Source: Rhodopseudomonas infernalis
Lineage (GTDB): Bacteria; Pseudomonadota; Alphaproteobacteria; Rhizobiales; Xanthobacteraceae
Direction: 5' to 3'
DNA length: 64,000 nucleotides
Assembly (NCBI RefSeq): GCF_022271405.1
Contig: NZ_JAJNAL010000018.1
Coordinates: forward strand, 1-64,000
Below, one piece after another: positions 24,630-33,480 of this stretch. Each line of letters opens with the position of its first letter. Position 1 is the first letter of the stretch. The position numbers and the translations under genes were made by a program. The notes under the pieces were generated by a model that saw only the letters and a program-made list of their open reading frames with translations, had not been told where the DNA came from and did not search any database.

Positions 24630-25808
24630 TCATGTCTCGACAAGACCGGTGGTCGCGCCGGTGGCGGCAGAGTCACTGCGCCCGTGCGGCAGCGCCAGAT
24701 ATGATTCCGAGCCCATTTCGATCAGCCGGGAGACGGTGCGATTGAACGCCATCGCTTCGTAGCCATCGGTGGCGCGGTACAGATCAGCCGGCTCCGCCGC
24801 GGCCGAGGCCATCAACTTGACAGCGTTATCGTAAAGCGTGTCGACCAGTGTGATGAACCGTTTGGCGGCATTGCGGTCGGCGTAGTCCATCACTGGAACG
24901 TGGTCGATGATCAGCGTGTGGTACTCGTGCGCCAGTCGCAGATAATCCGACGCGCCGAGCGGCTTCTCGCACAGACCGGCGAATGCAAAGCGCGCGACGT
25001 GATTGTGCGACCTCGGGATGTGTAGCAGCCGCCCCTTGATCGAAATGTCGCGCGGCGCACCGTGCGCGTTGCCGGTAATCCGGTTCCAGGCGCGATCGAG
25101 CGCGGCCGTCGCCTCGCCGTCGTCCGGCGTCAGCCAGACCTTCATGCCGGCGAATTTCTCCAGCCGGTAGTCGGTGCGCGCGTCGAGCCGGATCACCTGC
25201 ATGTGCTGCTTGACCTGGCCGATGAACGGCACGAACAGCGCGCGGTTCAGGCCGCCTTTATAGAGGTCGTCGGGCGCCACGTTGGAGGTCGCCACCACCA
25301 CGGTGCCGAGTTCGAACAGCTTGCCGAACAGCCGCGACAGGATCATGGCGTCGGCGATGTCCGTGACATGGAACTCGTCGAAGCACAGCAGCCACGCTTC
25401 TTCGAAAATCGACCCGGCGGTCAGGCCTATCACGTCGCCGTCGGGGATCTCGCCGCGCTTGATGTTCTGCCGGAACGCGTTGATGCGCTCGTGCGCCTCA
25501 GCCATGAACTCGTGAAAATGCGCCCGGCGCTTGTGCACCACCGGGCTGGCCTCGAAGAACAGGTCCATCAGCATGGTCTTGCCGCGGCCGACCTCGCCAT
25601 GGACATACAGCCCCTGCGGCGGCTCGGATTCGCTGCCGCCGAACAGTCGACCGAAAAAACTCTGCCTTTTCGGGGGCTTATAGCTCGCCAGCAGAATATC
25701 GAGGTCGCCAAGGGCCTCGACCGCCCGGGCCTGGGCCGGATCAGCCTCGATGGCGCCGGACGAAACCAGCGACTGATATTGGTGGCGGAATGAGAGCGGA
25801 GCGGACAT
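24630..25808 (-). CDS. zapE: Cell division ATPase ZapE (AFG1 family), 392 aa
   Basis: AFG1-like P-loop ATPase. In E. coli ZapE acts on the Z-ring; the mitochondrial homologue helps remove respiratory-chain subunits. Walker A GEVGRGKT is at 71-78, Walker B LLCFDEFHVTD lies further on, and the characteristic SNVAPDDLYKGGLNR is present. Slightly longer than gammaproteobacterial ZapE, as usual in alphas. The ATG at 25808 is preferred over a TTG ten codons upstream. Commonly located next to mdh in this lineage, as here. Confidence 0.92.
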   Translation of the reverse strand: MSAPLSFRHQYQSLVSSGAIEADPAQARAVEALGDLDILLASYKPPKRQSFFGRLFGGSESEPPQGLYVHGEVGRGKTMLMDLFFEASPVVHKRRAHFHEFMAEAHERINAFRQNIKRGEIPDGDVIGLTAGSIFEEAWLLCFDEFHVTDIADAMILSRLFGKLFELGTVVVATSNVAPDDLYKGGLNRALFVPFIGQVKQHMQVIRLDARTDYRLEKFAGMKVWLTPDDGEATAALDRAWNRITGNAHGAPRDISIKGRLLHIPRSHNHVARFAFAGLCEKPLGASDYLRLAHEYHTLIIDHVPVMDYADRNAAKRFITLVDTLYDNAVKLMASAAAEPADLYRATDGYEAMAFNRTVSRLIEMGSESYLALPHGRSDSAATGATTGLVET

Positions 25809-25865
25809 GAACGCTCTTACCGCCCCACCGCGGTGCAAAAAGCAAGAACTGAATGGTGCTGAGAG

Positions 25866-26432
25866 CTATGCGGTCCGCAGGACCCGGCTCTCCTCGGGGG
25901 ATTTCAATTCATAAGGCGCCTCGACCACATAGGGCCCCCCGCCGGTCGACGCCCGCGACGAGAACAGCACGAAGCGCTCGGCGCGGAACGCTCGGGTCGG
26001 GAAATAGCCGCGGATCGACAGATATTGGGCGACGTCCTGGCAGGACACGTCGCGCAGCCGCGCCAGCGTGACGTGCGGGGTGAATTTGCGGCCCTCCGGA
26101 TCGAGCCCGACCCGCTGCATCAGCCGCTCCAGCTCCGCTTGCAGCTCGAGCAGCGGCCGGGACGGCACCACCGAAGCCACCACCGCGCGCGGCTTGCGGC
26201 CGCCGAAGCTCGACAACCCCTGCAGCTGCACCTCGAACGGCTTGCGGTTCACCCGAAACAGCGTCGAGGCGATCTCGTTGGCGGTGGCGCCGTCGATGTC
26301 GCCGATGAAGCGCAGCGTCAGGTGGTAGTTCTCCGGCTCGATCCAGCGGGCGCCCGGCAAGCCGCCGCGCAGCATGGCCAGGGTCTGGGTGATGTCGGTG
26401 GGGATCTCCAGTCCAGTGAACAGGCGCGGCAT
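25866..26432 (-). CDS. thpR: RNA 2',3'-cyclic phosphodiesterase (LigT/ThpR family), 188 aa
   Basis: 2H phosphoesterase. Both HxT motifs are present: H37-x-T39 (YHLTLRFIG) and H120-x-T122 (PHVTLARL). These hydrolyse 2',3'-cyclic phosphates and can ligate tRNA halves. Length is normal. The ATG at 26432 has a strong GGGGAG site; the upstream continuation of the frame is rejected. It stands between the esterase gene and zapE on the same strand. Confidence 0.9.
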   Translation of the reverse strand: MPRLFTGLEIPTDITQTLAMLRGGLPGARWIEPENYHLTLRFIGDIDGATANEIASTLFRVNRKPFEVQLQGLSSFGGRKPRAVVASVVPSRPLLELQAELERLMQRVGLDPEGRKFTPHVTLARLRDVSCQDVAQYLSIRGYFPTRAFRAERFVLFSSRASTGGGPYVVEAPYELKSPEESRVLRTA

Positions 26433-26623
26433 CGGAACTCCCCTTTTTTGGGCCCCGATCGCGGCAGCTGTCCCTGACGTCCGGGACTTTGCACTCCGCA
26501 ATCGTCCGGCGAATCAACTGACCAATTGTGTAGCCGGTTTGTGTAACAACGCTACCGAGACAACTTCCGGCGGCTGAAAAAGTTGAGGGCAATCCAGCCC
26601 TTAGACTGCCGTCTGCCGGTTTT

Positions 26624-27334
26624 TCAGCGCTTCTGCTCAGCCACCGTTCGGAGGAATGCCTCGACGCTGGGCAAAATGTTCTCGACGACGCGGTCGACGC
26701 CGGCGGCGGTCGGATGCAGGCCGTCCGGCTGATTGAGCCCCGACACCGTCGCGACGCCCTCCAGAAAAAACGGGTACAGCGGTACGGAATACTGCTTGGC
26801 GAGGTCGGGATAGATCGCGTTGAACTCGCGTGCGTAGTCCGGGCCGTAATTCGGCGGCGCCAGCATGCCGGCGAGCAGCACCGGGATGTTGCGGGCCTTG
26901 AGCCGCTTGAGGATTTCCTCCAGCGCCTGCCGCGGCACCTTGGGATCGGTCCCGCGCAGCGCATCGTTGGCGCCGAGTTCCACAATCACCGCATCGGCGT
27001 CGGGAGGGATCGACCAGTCGAGCCGCTCGAGCCCGCCACTGGCGGTATCACCCGAGACGCCGGCATTGATCATGGTGGTGGCGATGCCCTTGGCGGCGAG
27101 CGCCTTCTGCAGCTTGACCGGGAACGCTGCGTCGGCGGGGAGTCCGTAACCGGCCGTCAGCGAGTCACCCAGCGCCACCACTTTCAGCGGCGGCGTCTCC
27201 TGCGCCCCTATCCCAGAGCCCGGCAACGTCATCGACAGCATTCCGATAACCATCGCCCACGCAAACGTGCGGCCGAGCCTCTCGACCGCCACGAAACAAT
27301 TGCCATATGCAGCAGCCATGGACAGCAGCTTCAT
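26624..27334 (-). CDS. tesA: Arylesterase / TesA-like GDSL lysophospholipase, exported, 236 aa
   Basis: SGNH hydrolase. The nucleophile is S58 in block I (ALGDSLTAGYG); block III ELGANDALRG and block V DGLHPTAAG (Asp-His) are intact. It is exported: basic residues (ERLGR) precede a hydrophobic core (TFAWAMVIGML) that ends near GIGA. I chose the ATG at 27334 because it has a GAGGG site 4 nt upstream; alternative ATGs at 27319 and 27253 give the same mature enzyme. The chosen start overlaps the first codons of the divergent ABC ATPase. The divergent tesA / ybbA-ybbP arrangement matches E. coli and supports the name. Confidence 0.85.
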   Translation of the reverse strand: MKLLSMAAAYGNCFVAVERLGRTFAWAMVIGMLSMTLPGSGIGAQETPPLKVVALGDSLTAGYGLPADAAFPVKLQKALAAKGIATTMINAGVSGDTASGGLERLDWSIPPDADAVIVELGANDALRGTDPKVPRQALEEILKRLKARNIPVLLAGMLAPPNYGPDYAREFNAIYPDLAKQYSVPLYPFFLEGVATVSGLNQPDGLHPTAAGVDRVVENILPSVEAFLRTVAEQKR

Positions 27335-28061
27335 CGAACCCTCGTCGCGGCCCGGCCAACAGCCGGACACCATCTCCATTTCGAACGTCAATCTGTCGCT
27401 GGGCAGTGGCGCCGCGCGGGTGCACATCCTCAAGGATATCAGCCTGCGCGTCGCCCAGGGCGAAGCGATCGGCCTGATCGGCCCGTCGGGATCGGGCAAA
27501 TCCACCCTGCTGATGATCATGGCCGGGCTGGAGCGGCCCGACAGCGGTGAGGTGGTAGTCAACGGCACGGCTTTCAATGGCCTCGGCGAGGACGCATTGG
27601 CGCGCTTTCGCGGCCGCGAAGTCGGAATCGTGTTTCAGTCCTTTCATCTGATTCCCACCATGACGGCGCTGGAGAATGTCGCGGTGCCGCTCGAACTGGC
27701 CGGCGCGGCCGATGCCGCAGCCCGCGCGGCGCGTGAACTTGCCTCGGTCGGGCTCGGCGAGCGGCTGCATCACTATCCGTCGCAGCTGTCAGGCGGCGAG
27801 CAGCAGCGCGTCGCTCTGGCGCGGGCGCTGGCACCCGATCCGGCGATCCTGGTGGCCGACGAGCCGACCGGCAATCTCGACGAGGCGACCGGACGGCAGA
27901 TCGTCGACCTGCTGTTCACCAAACACGCCGAGCGCGGCATGACGCTGGTGCTGGTCACCCACGACACCAGCCTCGCCGAGCGCTGCGACCGCGTGGTCCG
28001 GCTGCGCTCCGGACGGATCGACACCACGCAGCCGGGCCGCGCCGCGCGAGCCTCGGCATGA
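27318..28061 (+). CDS. ybbA: ABC transporter ATP-binding protein, YbbA/LolD type, 247 aa
   Basis: ATPase of a MacB/LolD-class mechanotransmission ABC system. Walker A GPSGSGKSTLL is at about residues 55-65, the signature SGGEQQRVALARAL is present, and Walker B ILVADEPTGNLD is followed by the H-loop VTHD. The N-terminal 18 residues before TISISNVNLSL are not part of the fold. The ATG at 27318 has a weak ribosome site. The partner is the 856-aa FtsX-like permease downstream, separated by a class B repeat. The role in cells is not settled; involvement with the divergent esterase is an inference from conserved gene order. Confidence 0.9.
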   Translation: MDSSFIEPSSRPGQQPDTISISNVNLSLGSGAARVHILKDISLRVAQGEAIGLIGPSGSGKSTLLMIMAGLERPDSGEVVVNGTAFNGLGEDALARFRGREVGIVFQSFHLIPTMTALENVAVPLELAGAADAAARAARELASVGLGERLHHYPSQLSGGEQQRVALARALAPDPAILVADEPTGNLDEATGRQIVDLLFTKHAERGMTLVLVTHDTSLAERCDRVVRLRSGRIDTTQPGRAARASA

Positions 28062-28097
28062 GCGGCCGATCGCGAATGCCTTGCACAGCATTAGCCC

Positions 28098-28179
28098 CGT
28101 CATTGCGAGCGCAGCGAAGCAATCCAGCGCCGCATGCGGGGCGTGGATTGCTTCGTCGCTGCGCTCCTCGCAATGACGG
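28098..28179. repeat. Class B palindromic repeat, copy 2 (between ybbA and ybbP)
   Basis: Ends CGTCATTGCGAGCG / CGCTCCTCGCAATGACG; inner pair AAGCAATCCA / TGGATTGCTT. This is a short form lacking the central insert seen in the copies at 11722 and 49420. Confidence 0.87.
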
Positions 28180-28206
28180 AGAGGCTTTTCGGAAGGTCAC
28201 GCATCC

Positions 28207-30777
28207 ATGAGCGTCATCGCCGAACCGATCGCGCGGCCTCGTCGCACCGGCCTGCCGTTCCGCTATGCGCTGCGCGAGATGCGCGGCGGCCTGAACGGCT
28301 TCTACGTCTTCATCGCCTGCATCGCGCTCGGCGTGATGGCGATCGCCGGCGTCGGCTCGGTCGCCGCCAGCCTCGGCGAGGGCCTGGCCCGTGAGGGCCG
28401 CACGCTCCTCGGCGGCGATGTGGCGTTCTCGCTGATCCAGCGCGAGGCGACGCCGCAGGAGCTGGCCTATCTGCGCGGACGCGCCCCTGTGTCGGTCGCC
28501 GCGACGATGCGCGGCATGGCCCGAACGCCGGCCGGCGCTTCGGCGCTGGTCGAGATCAAGGCGGTCGACAATCTCTATCCGATGCTCGGCGAACTGAAGC
28601 TGGCGCCGCCGATGCCGCTCGGCGATTTGCTGGCCGAACGCGACGGCGCATTCGGCGCGGCCGCCGACGCCGCTTTCCTCGCCCGGCTCGAGCTCAAGAT
28701 CGGCGACCGCGTCACGATCGGCAGCGCGACGTTCCAGGTCCGCAGCGTGGTCGAGTCAGAGCCCGACAAGCTCGCCGGCAATGTCGGCTTCGGGCCGCGC
28801 TTCCTGATCAGCGAGGACGCGCTGCGCGCGACCCATTTGCTGCAGCCCGGCAGCCTGGTGCGCTGGATCTATCGGGTCCGGCTACCGGACAACCGCACCG
28901 ACGACAAGGCCGCGCAGGACTTCGCCGACGCCACCCGCGCGGCGCTGCCGCAGGCCGGCTGGGAAATCCGCAGCCGCGGCAACGCCTCGCCGCAGCTCGA
29001 ACGCACCATCACCCGCTTCACGCAATTCCTGACGCTGGTCGGTCTCGCCGCGCTGCTGGTCGGCGGCGTCGGCGTCGCCAACGCGGTGAAGAGCCACATC
29101 GACCGCCGCCGCGACGTGATCGCCTCGTTCAAGGCGCTCGGCGCCACCGGGCGCGACGTGTTCGCGATCTATCTGACGCAGGTGCTGGTGCTGGCGACGA
29201 TCGGCTCGGTGATCGGGCTGGCGCTCGGCGCCGCGCTGCCATTCGCCATCGTCGGCCTGTTCGGCAAGCTGCTGCCGCTGCCGGTGGTGCCGGCGCTGCA
29301 TTGGGGCGAGCTCGGCCTGTCGCTGGTCTACGGCCTCCTCACCGCCCTGGCGTTCGGTCTGTGGCCGCTGGCGCAGGTCCGCGACGTGCCGGTCGCGACG
29401 CTGTTCCGCGAGGCCGCGACCGCCGACGCGCACCGGCCGCGGCTGCGCTACATCATCGGTATCGGCGCCGTGATCGCGCTGCTGCTCGCGGTGGTGATCG
29501 GCCTGTCTTACGACAAGCGCGTCGCGATCGCCTTCGTGGTCGCCTCGGTGCTGGTGTTCGGGCTGCTGCGCGGCGTCGCCGCCGGCCTGATGGCGATCGC
29601 GCGCCGCCTGCCGCGCTCGCGCAGCACCATGCTGCGGCTGGCGATCGCCAACATCCACCGGCCCGGCGCGCTGACCCCCTCGGTGGTGATGTCGCTCGGC
29701 CTCGGCCTAGCCGTGCTGGTGACGATCGCGCAGATCGACGGCAATCTGCGGCGACAGTTCACGGCGGCGCTGCCCGAAAAGGCGCCGGCGTTCTTCTTCA
29801 TCGACATCCCGTCGAGCGAAGCCGAGCCGTTCGGCGCTTTCCTCAAGCAGATCGCCCCCAAGGCGACGCTCGAGGACGTGCCGATGCTGCGCGGCCGGAT
29901 CGTCGCCGCCCGCGGCGTCCGCGCCGAGGATCTGCGGCCGTCGCAGGACGCCGAATGGGTGCTGCAGAGCGACCGCGGCCTGACCTATGCGGCCGACCTG
30001 CCGGCCGGCTCCAAGGTCGTCGAAGGCCATTGGTGGCCCAAGGACTACAGCGGCAAGCCGCTGGTGTCGTTCGACAAAAAGCTCGCCGACGGGCTCGGCC
30101 TGAAGATCGGCGATCCGGTGACCGTCAACGTGCTGGGCCGCGAGATCACCGCCACGATCAGCAATCTGCGCAGCGTCGACTGGCAGAGCCTCGGCATCAA
30201 TTTCGTGCTGGTTTTCTCGCCCAACACCTTCCGGGGCGCGCCCCACACCCATATCGCGACGCTGACGGAACCCGACAGCACGCCGCAGAGCGACGCCGCG
30301 CTGATTAAGCAGGTGGCCGACAAGTTTCCGATGGTGACCAGCGTCCGGGTCAAGGAAGCGCTCGAAACGGTGGGGGGCGTGGTCAGCAATCTGGCGCTGG
30401 CGGTGCGCGGCGCCAGTTCGGTGACGCTGATCTCGGCGATCCTGGTGCTCGGCGGCGCGCTCGCAGCCGGCCATCGCCACCGCGTCTACGACGCCGTGAT
30501 CCTGAAGACGCTCGGCGCCACCCGCGGCCGGCTGATCGGCGCCTTCGCGCTCGAATACATGATGATCGGGCTCGCCACCGCGGTTTTCGGGGTGATCGCC
30601 GGCTCCGCCGCCGCGTGGCTCATCGTCACACGCCTGATGTCGCTGAGCTTCGCCTGGCAGGCCGGTTCCGCCGCAGGAGTGGTGGCGGCGGCGCTGGTGG
30701 TGACGGTCGGGCTCGGGCTGGTCGGGACGCTGCTGGCGCTCGGCCAGAAGCCAGCAACCGTGCTGCGGAATCTGTGA
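28207..30777 (+). CDS. ybbP: FtsX-like ABC transporter permease, YbbP type, 856 aa
   Basis: Large membrane protein with two FtsX/MacB-type permease units. The first transmembrane helix lies at about residues 33-52, followed by a long periplasmic domain to about residue 270. A cluster of helices follows (about 275-400), then further helices (about 420-500), a second periplasmic domain, and a C-terminal set of three helices. The repeated segments around TRFTQFLTLVGLAALLVGGVGVANAV and LILVLGGALAAGHRHRVYDAVILKTLGATR are FtsX hallmarks. The length matches YbbP. Two GC-rich hairpins follow the stop codon. Confidence 0.9.
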   Translation: MSVIAEPIARPRRTGLPFRYALREMRGGLNGFYVFIACIALGVMAIAGVGSVAASLGEGLAREGRTLLGGDVAFSLIQREATPQELAYLRGRAPVSVAATMRGMARTPAGASALVEIKAVDNLYPMLGELKLAPPMPLGDLLAERDGAFGAAADAAFLARLELKIGDRVTIGSATFQVRSVVESEPDKLAGNVGFGPRFLISEDALRATHLLQPGSLVRWIYRVRLPDNRTDDKAAQDFADATRAALPQAGWEIRSRGNASPQLERTITRFTQFLTLVGLAALLVGGVGVANAVKSHIDRRRDVIASFKALGATGRDVFAIYLTQVLVLATIGSVIGLALGAALPFAIVGLFGKLLPLPVVPALHWGELGLSLVYGLLTALAFGLWPLAQVRDVPVATLFREAATADAHRPRLRYIIGIGAVIALLLAVVIGLSYDKRVAIAFVVASVLVFGLLRGVAAGLMAIARRLPRSRSTMLRLAIANIHRPGALTPSVVMSLGLGLAVLVTIAQIDGNLRRQFTAALPEKAPAFFFIDIPSSEAEPFGAFLKQIAPKATLEDVPMLRGRIVAARGVRAEDLRPSQDAEWVLQSDRGLTYAADLPAGSKVVEGHWWPKDYSGKPLVSFDKKLADGLGLKIGDPVTVNVLGREITATISNLRSVDWQSLGINFVLVFSPNTFRGAPHTHIATLTEPDSTPQSDAALIKQVADKFPMVTSVRVKEALETVGGVVSNLALAVRGASSVTLISAILVLGGALAAGHRHRVYDAVILKTLGATRGRLIGAFALEYMMIGLATAVFGVIAGSAAAWLIVTRLMSLSFAWQAGSAAGVVAAALVVTVGLGLVGTLLALGQKPATVLRNL

Positions 30778-30778
30778 T

Positions 30779-30820
30779 CGGCCGGCGGACCGGCCGCCGC
30801 GCGTCCAGCCTGCGGACGCG
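30779..30820. other. Two GC-rich hairpins just after ybbP
   Basis: Stem CGGCCGG / CCGGCCG (30779-30785, 30790-30796, loop CGGA), then CGCGTCC / GGACGCG (30800-30806, 30814-30820). The first begins at the stop codon. No U-tract, so any termination would be Rho-assisted. Confidence 0.5.
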
Positions 30821-30980
30821 GCGGGCGGGCCTGCCCGGCGGGCGAAGACCCCCGCTGTCTCGACCAAAGTCGTGGCCCGGGGCTTGACGCTGATGCTGCG
30901 GAGCGACATTCAGCCGCGCATAAACCCTTGCCCCTATTGTGTTAGTTTCCCACATATCGGAATGGGTCGGGCAGCGCGCC

Positions 30981-31010
30981 GGTGACCAGATGGGTGACCA
31001 ATTGGTGACC
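30981..31010 (+). promoter_or_regulatory. Three direct repeats GGTGACC upstream of the BI-1 gene
   Basis: GGTGACC occurs at 30981-30987, 30993-30999 and 31004-31010, spaced 12 and 11 bp, i.e. about one helical turn apart. The arrangement suggests cooperative binding of a regulator, about 100 bp before the start codon of the BI-1 family gene. Confidence 0.5.
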
Positions 31011-31029
31011 CGAACTTAACGTCCGCCGC

Positions 31030-31085
31030 GCATCACTGTCCGGATAGTTTTCATCGGTTGTCGCCACCCTTCGCGACGCCGAACC
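31030..31085 (+). promoter_or_regulatory. Candidate structured 5' leader (ybhL-type RNA?) of the BI-1 gene
   Basis: A stem GTCGC (31060-31064) / GCGAC (31073-31077) is extended by GGTT (31056-31059) / AACC (31082-31085) with a bulge. An RNA motif named ybhL has been described upstream of BI-1 (ybhL) genes in alphaproteobacteria. I recall the association but not the exact consensus, so identity is unverified; a covariance-model search would settle it. Confidence 0.4.
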
Positions 31086-31102
31086 AACTCAGGATCTCGA
31101 CC

Positions 31103-31894
31103 ATGTCGGACTTGGACCGTAACTACGCCTCCCCCTTCGGCCGGGCCGCCGGTCGCGTCGACAGCGCGACCGTGGATGCCGGTCTGCGCGCCTATATGCT
31201 GCGCATCTACAACTACATGACGATCGGCCTGGCCATCACCGGCCTGGCCGCTCTGGGCGTCTATATGGGCGCCGTCACCACCGACAGCACCGCCGCGGCG
31301 GCGCGGGTCGGCAACACCATGCTGACCTCGTTCGGCGTGGCGATGTTCGTCAGCCCGCTGAAGTGGGTGTTCATCCTCGCCCCGCTGGCGATGGTGTTCG
31401 CCATCTCGTTCGGCATCAACCGGCTGAAGCCGCAGACCGCGCAGATGCTGTTCTGGGCGTTCTCGGCGCTGATGGGTATCTCGCTGTCGTCGATCTTCCT
31501 GGTGTACACTCACACTTCCATCGTGCGGGTGTTCTTCATCACTGCCGCCTCGTTCGGTGCGCTGAGCCTCTACGGCTACACCACCAAGCGTGACATGACC
31601 GGCATGGGCTCGTTCCTGATGATGGGCCTGATCGGCATCATCATCGCCAGCCTGGTGAACCTGTTCGTCGCTTCGTCGATGCTGCAGTTCATCGTGTCGG
31701 TGGTCGGCGTGCTGGTGTTCGCGGGCCTCACCGCCTGGGATACGCAGCGCCTGAAGAACGACTACATCTACGGCTACGCGTCGCAGGGCGGCGAAGTCGC
31801 CGAACGTGCGGCGATCACCGGTGCGCTGTCGCTGTACCTGAACTTCATCAACCTGTTCACGCTGCTGCTGCAGCTGCTCGGACAGAAAGAGTAA
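31103..31894 (+). CDS. BI-1/YccA family membrane protein (YbhL-like), 263 aa
   Basis: Bax inhibitor-1 family protein with about seven hydrophobic helices between residues 35 and 260. The family hallmark of closely spaced residues (AASFGALSLYGYTTKRDM) lies at about 145-165, and the C-terminal AALYLNFINLF-like motif (ALSLYLNFINLFTLLLQLLG) is typical. The E. coli relatives interact with FtsH or act as ion/Ca2+ leak channels; the function here is unknown. The ATG at 31103 is selected as the family N-terminus begins close to it. Monocistronic: a strong terminator follows. Confidence 0.9.
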   Translation: MSDLDRNYASPFGRAAGRVDSATVDAGLRAYMLRIYNYMTIGLAITGLAALGVYMGAVTTDSTAAAARVGNTMLTSFGVAMFVSPLKWVFILAPLAMVFAISFGINRLKPQTAQMLFWAFSALMGISLSSIFLVYTHTSIVRVFFITAASFGALSLYGYTTKRDMTGMGSFLMMGLIGIIIASLVNLFVASSMLQFIVSVVGVLVFAGLTAWDTQRLKNDYIYGYASQGGEVAERAAITGALSLYLNFINLFTLLLQLLGQKE

Positions 31895-31918
31895 GCACTT
31901 CGTCAGTGCGGACTATCA

Positions 31919-31947
31919 AAGCCCCGGCCTCGCGCCGGGGCTTTTTT
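31919..31947 (+). terminator. Intrinsic terminator of the BI-1 family gene
   Basis: Stem AAGCCCCGGC / GCCGGGGCTT (31919-31928 and 31934-31943), 5-nt loop, then a run of T residues. Confidence 0.93.
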
Positions 31948-32009
31948 TGTTGGGTGAGGCTTTTAATGGGGGCCCTTCGATGGGCCGACGGCGTTCCCCA
32001 CCCCCTCCG

Positions 32010-32109
32010 GTCATCGCCCGGCTTGACCGGGCGACCCAGTATCCCCGAGTGCTCCGATTAACATGGGCGCTCTGGAATACTGGGCCCTCCGCTTTCGCGG
32101 AGGGTGACG
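32010..32109. repeat. Class D palindromic repeat, copy 1
   Basis: Contains CGCCCGGCTTGACCGGGCG and CCCAGTATCCCCGAGTGC, with the inverted counterpart GCGCTCTGGAATACTGGGCC and GCGGAGGGTGACGG. Located between the BI-1 gene terminator and the GNAT gene. Other copies at 32770 and 45452. Confidence 0.75.
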
Positions 32110-32203
32110 GCGGGAGATGGGTGACAGTCGGGGATGGAAACGCGGCCATCGGTTGCGTATGACGGCGGCGTTCGAAGCGCCTATCGCTCGCCTCAGGCCC
32201 CGC

Positions 32204-32743
32204 ATGTCCGACCTCATCATCCGCCCGACCGTCTCCGCCGACCTCCCCGCCATCACCGCCATCTATGACGAGGCCGTCCGCACCGGCACCGCCACCTTCG
32301 AGCTGACGCCGCCCGGCCTCGCCGAGATGACGCGCCGGTTCGAGACGTTGACCGGCGGCGGCTTTCCATATCTGGCGGCGCTGCTGGACGGCGCGGTCTG
32401 CGGCTACGCCTATGCGGGCCCGTACCGGCCGCGGCCGGCCTACCGGTTCACCGTCGAGAATTCGGTGTATCTGGCGCCGGCGGCGCAGCGCCGCGGCGTC
32501 GGCACGGCGTTGCTGAACGAACTGATTGCGCAATGCGAGGCGCGCGGCTTTCGCCAGATGATCGCGGTGATCGGCGATTCAGCCAACGCCGGTTCGGTCG
32601 GCGTCCACCGCAAGACCGGCTTCGAACTGATCGGAGTCCACCGCAATGTCGGCCTCAAATTCGGCCGCTGGCTCGACACCGTGATGATGCAGCGGGCGCT
32701 CGGCGATGGCGGCGAGAGCGTGCCGGAGCAGAGCGGAGTTTAG
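32204..32743 (+). CDS. GNAT acetyltransferase, phosphinothricin/methionine-sulfone acetyltransferase type, 179 aa
   Basis: Acetyl-CoA-dependent N-acetyltransferase. The CoA pyrophosphate loop is Q95-R-R-G-V-G in YLAPAAQRRGVGTALL. The family features IYDEAVRTGTATFEL near the N terminus and GFELIGVHRNVGLKFGRWLD near the C terminus match the PAT/MddA group, which acetylates glutamine-synthetase inhibitors such as phosphinothricin or methionine sulfoximine. Flanked on both sides by class D repeats. The ATG at 32204 is chosen because the upstream in-frame residues come from the repeat flank. Confidence 0.85.
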   Translation: MSDLIIRPTVSADLPAITAIYDEAVRTGTATFELTPPGLAEMTRRFETLTGGGFPYLAALLDGAVCGYAYAGPYRPRPAYRFTVENSVYLAPAAQRRGVGTALLNELIAQCEARGFRQMIAVIGDSANAGSVGVHRKTGFELIGVHRNVGLKFGRWLDTVMMQRALGDGGESVPEQSGV

Positions 32744-32769
32744 ATCGCGGCGTCAGCGCCACTCTCTGC

Positions 32770-32871
32770 CGTCACCCTCCGCGCAAGCGGAGGGCCCAGT
32801 ATCCCAGAGCGTCAGTGAGTAACACGAACGCTCTGGGATACTGGGCCGCCCGGTCAAGCCGGGCGGTGACG
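32770..32871. repeat. Class D palindromic repeat, copy 2
   Basis: GTCACCCTCCGC and CCCAGTATCCCAGAGCG at the left; inverted CGCTCTGGGATACTGGG and GGGCGGTGAC at the right. Lies between convergent genes (GNAT and DUF2794). Confidence 0.85.
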
Positions 32872-32940
32872 TCGGTGGTTGGAGCCGACGTCAGTGGTAG
32901 GGCCGCGGTTGACGACGAACGCTGGCGGCCCCGAGCGATC

Positions 32941-33309
32941 TCACACCAGCGCCAGCTTCCGATCGATCACCAGCAGCACGCGGTCGAGTTCGTGGCCGCG
33001 GCGGAGGATTTGGCCGCTGGCGCCGATCACGCTGTAGGCGCCCTGTTTGCGGGCCAGCCGCGGATCCTTGACGATGCGATAGATCGGCACCTCGGAGGCG
33101 CGGCGATAGACCGAGAACACCGCCTGATCCTTGAGGAAGTCGATGGCGTAGTCGCGCCACTCGCCCTCAGCGACCATGCGGCCGTAGAGGTTGAGGATGC
33201 GGTTGAGTTCGAGGCGGTTGAACGTCACGCGCGGCTGCGACGGAGCGATGCCCTGGCGCTCCGCCGCGCGGCTCTCGCTGGGATCGCCCTCCCCGGAATA
33301 CAAGCTCAT
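32941..33309 (-). CDS. DUF2794 protein, 122 aa
   Basis: Small soluble alphaproteobacterial protein of the DUF2794 family, function unknown. The core FNRLELNRILNLYGRMV and WRDYAIDFLKDQAVFSVYRR (about residues 30-70) is diagnostic of the family. No signal peptide, no membrane helices. Monocistronic on the minus strand. Its promoter region abuts a plus-strand small RNA candidate. Confidence 0.85.
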   Translation of the reverse strand: MSLYSGEGDPSESRAAERQGIAPSQPRVTFNRLELNRILNLYGRMVAEGEWRDYAIDFLKDQAVFSVYRRASEVPIYRIVKDPRLARKQGAYSVIGASGQILRRGHELDRVLLVIDRKLALV

Positions 33310-33480
33310 TGGCGCCTCCTGTCACTGGGGTGACATGATTGCGCCGACGAGAGTGCGCCGCAAGGGGACCTAAAGCACGAAGCCGCAAGTGGGCCGCAAT
33401 GGTGCCCGCCGCACCCGGACACCTCACAGCTTCGTTAAGACGAATCTTATTACCGCCCGAATTTCGCCCAGCGATAGCCA

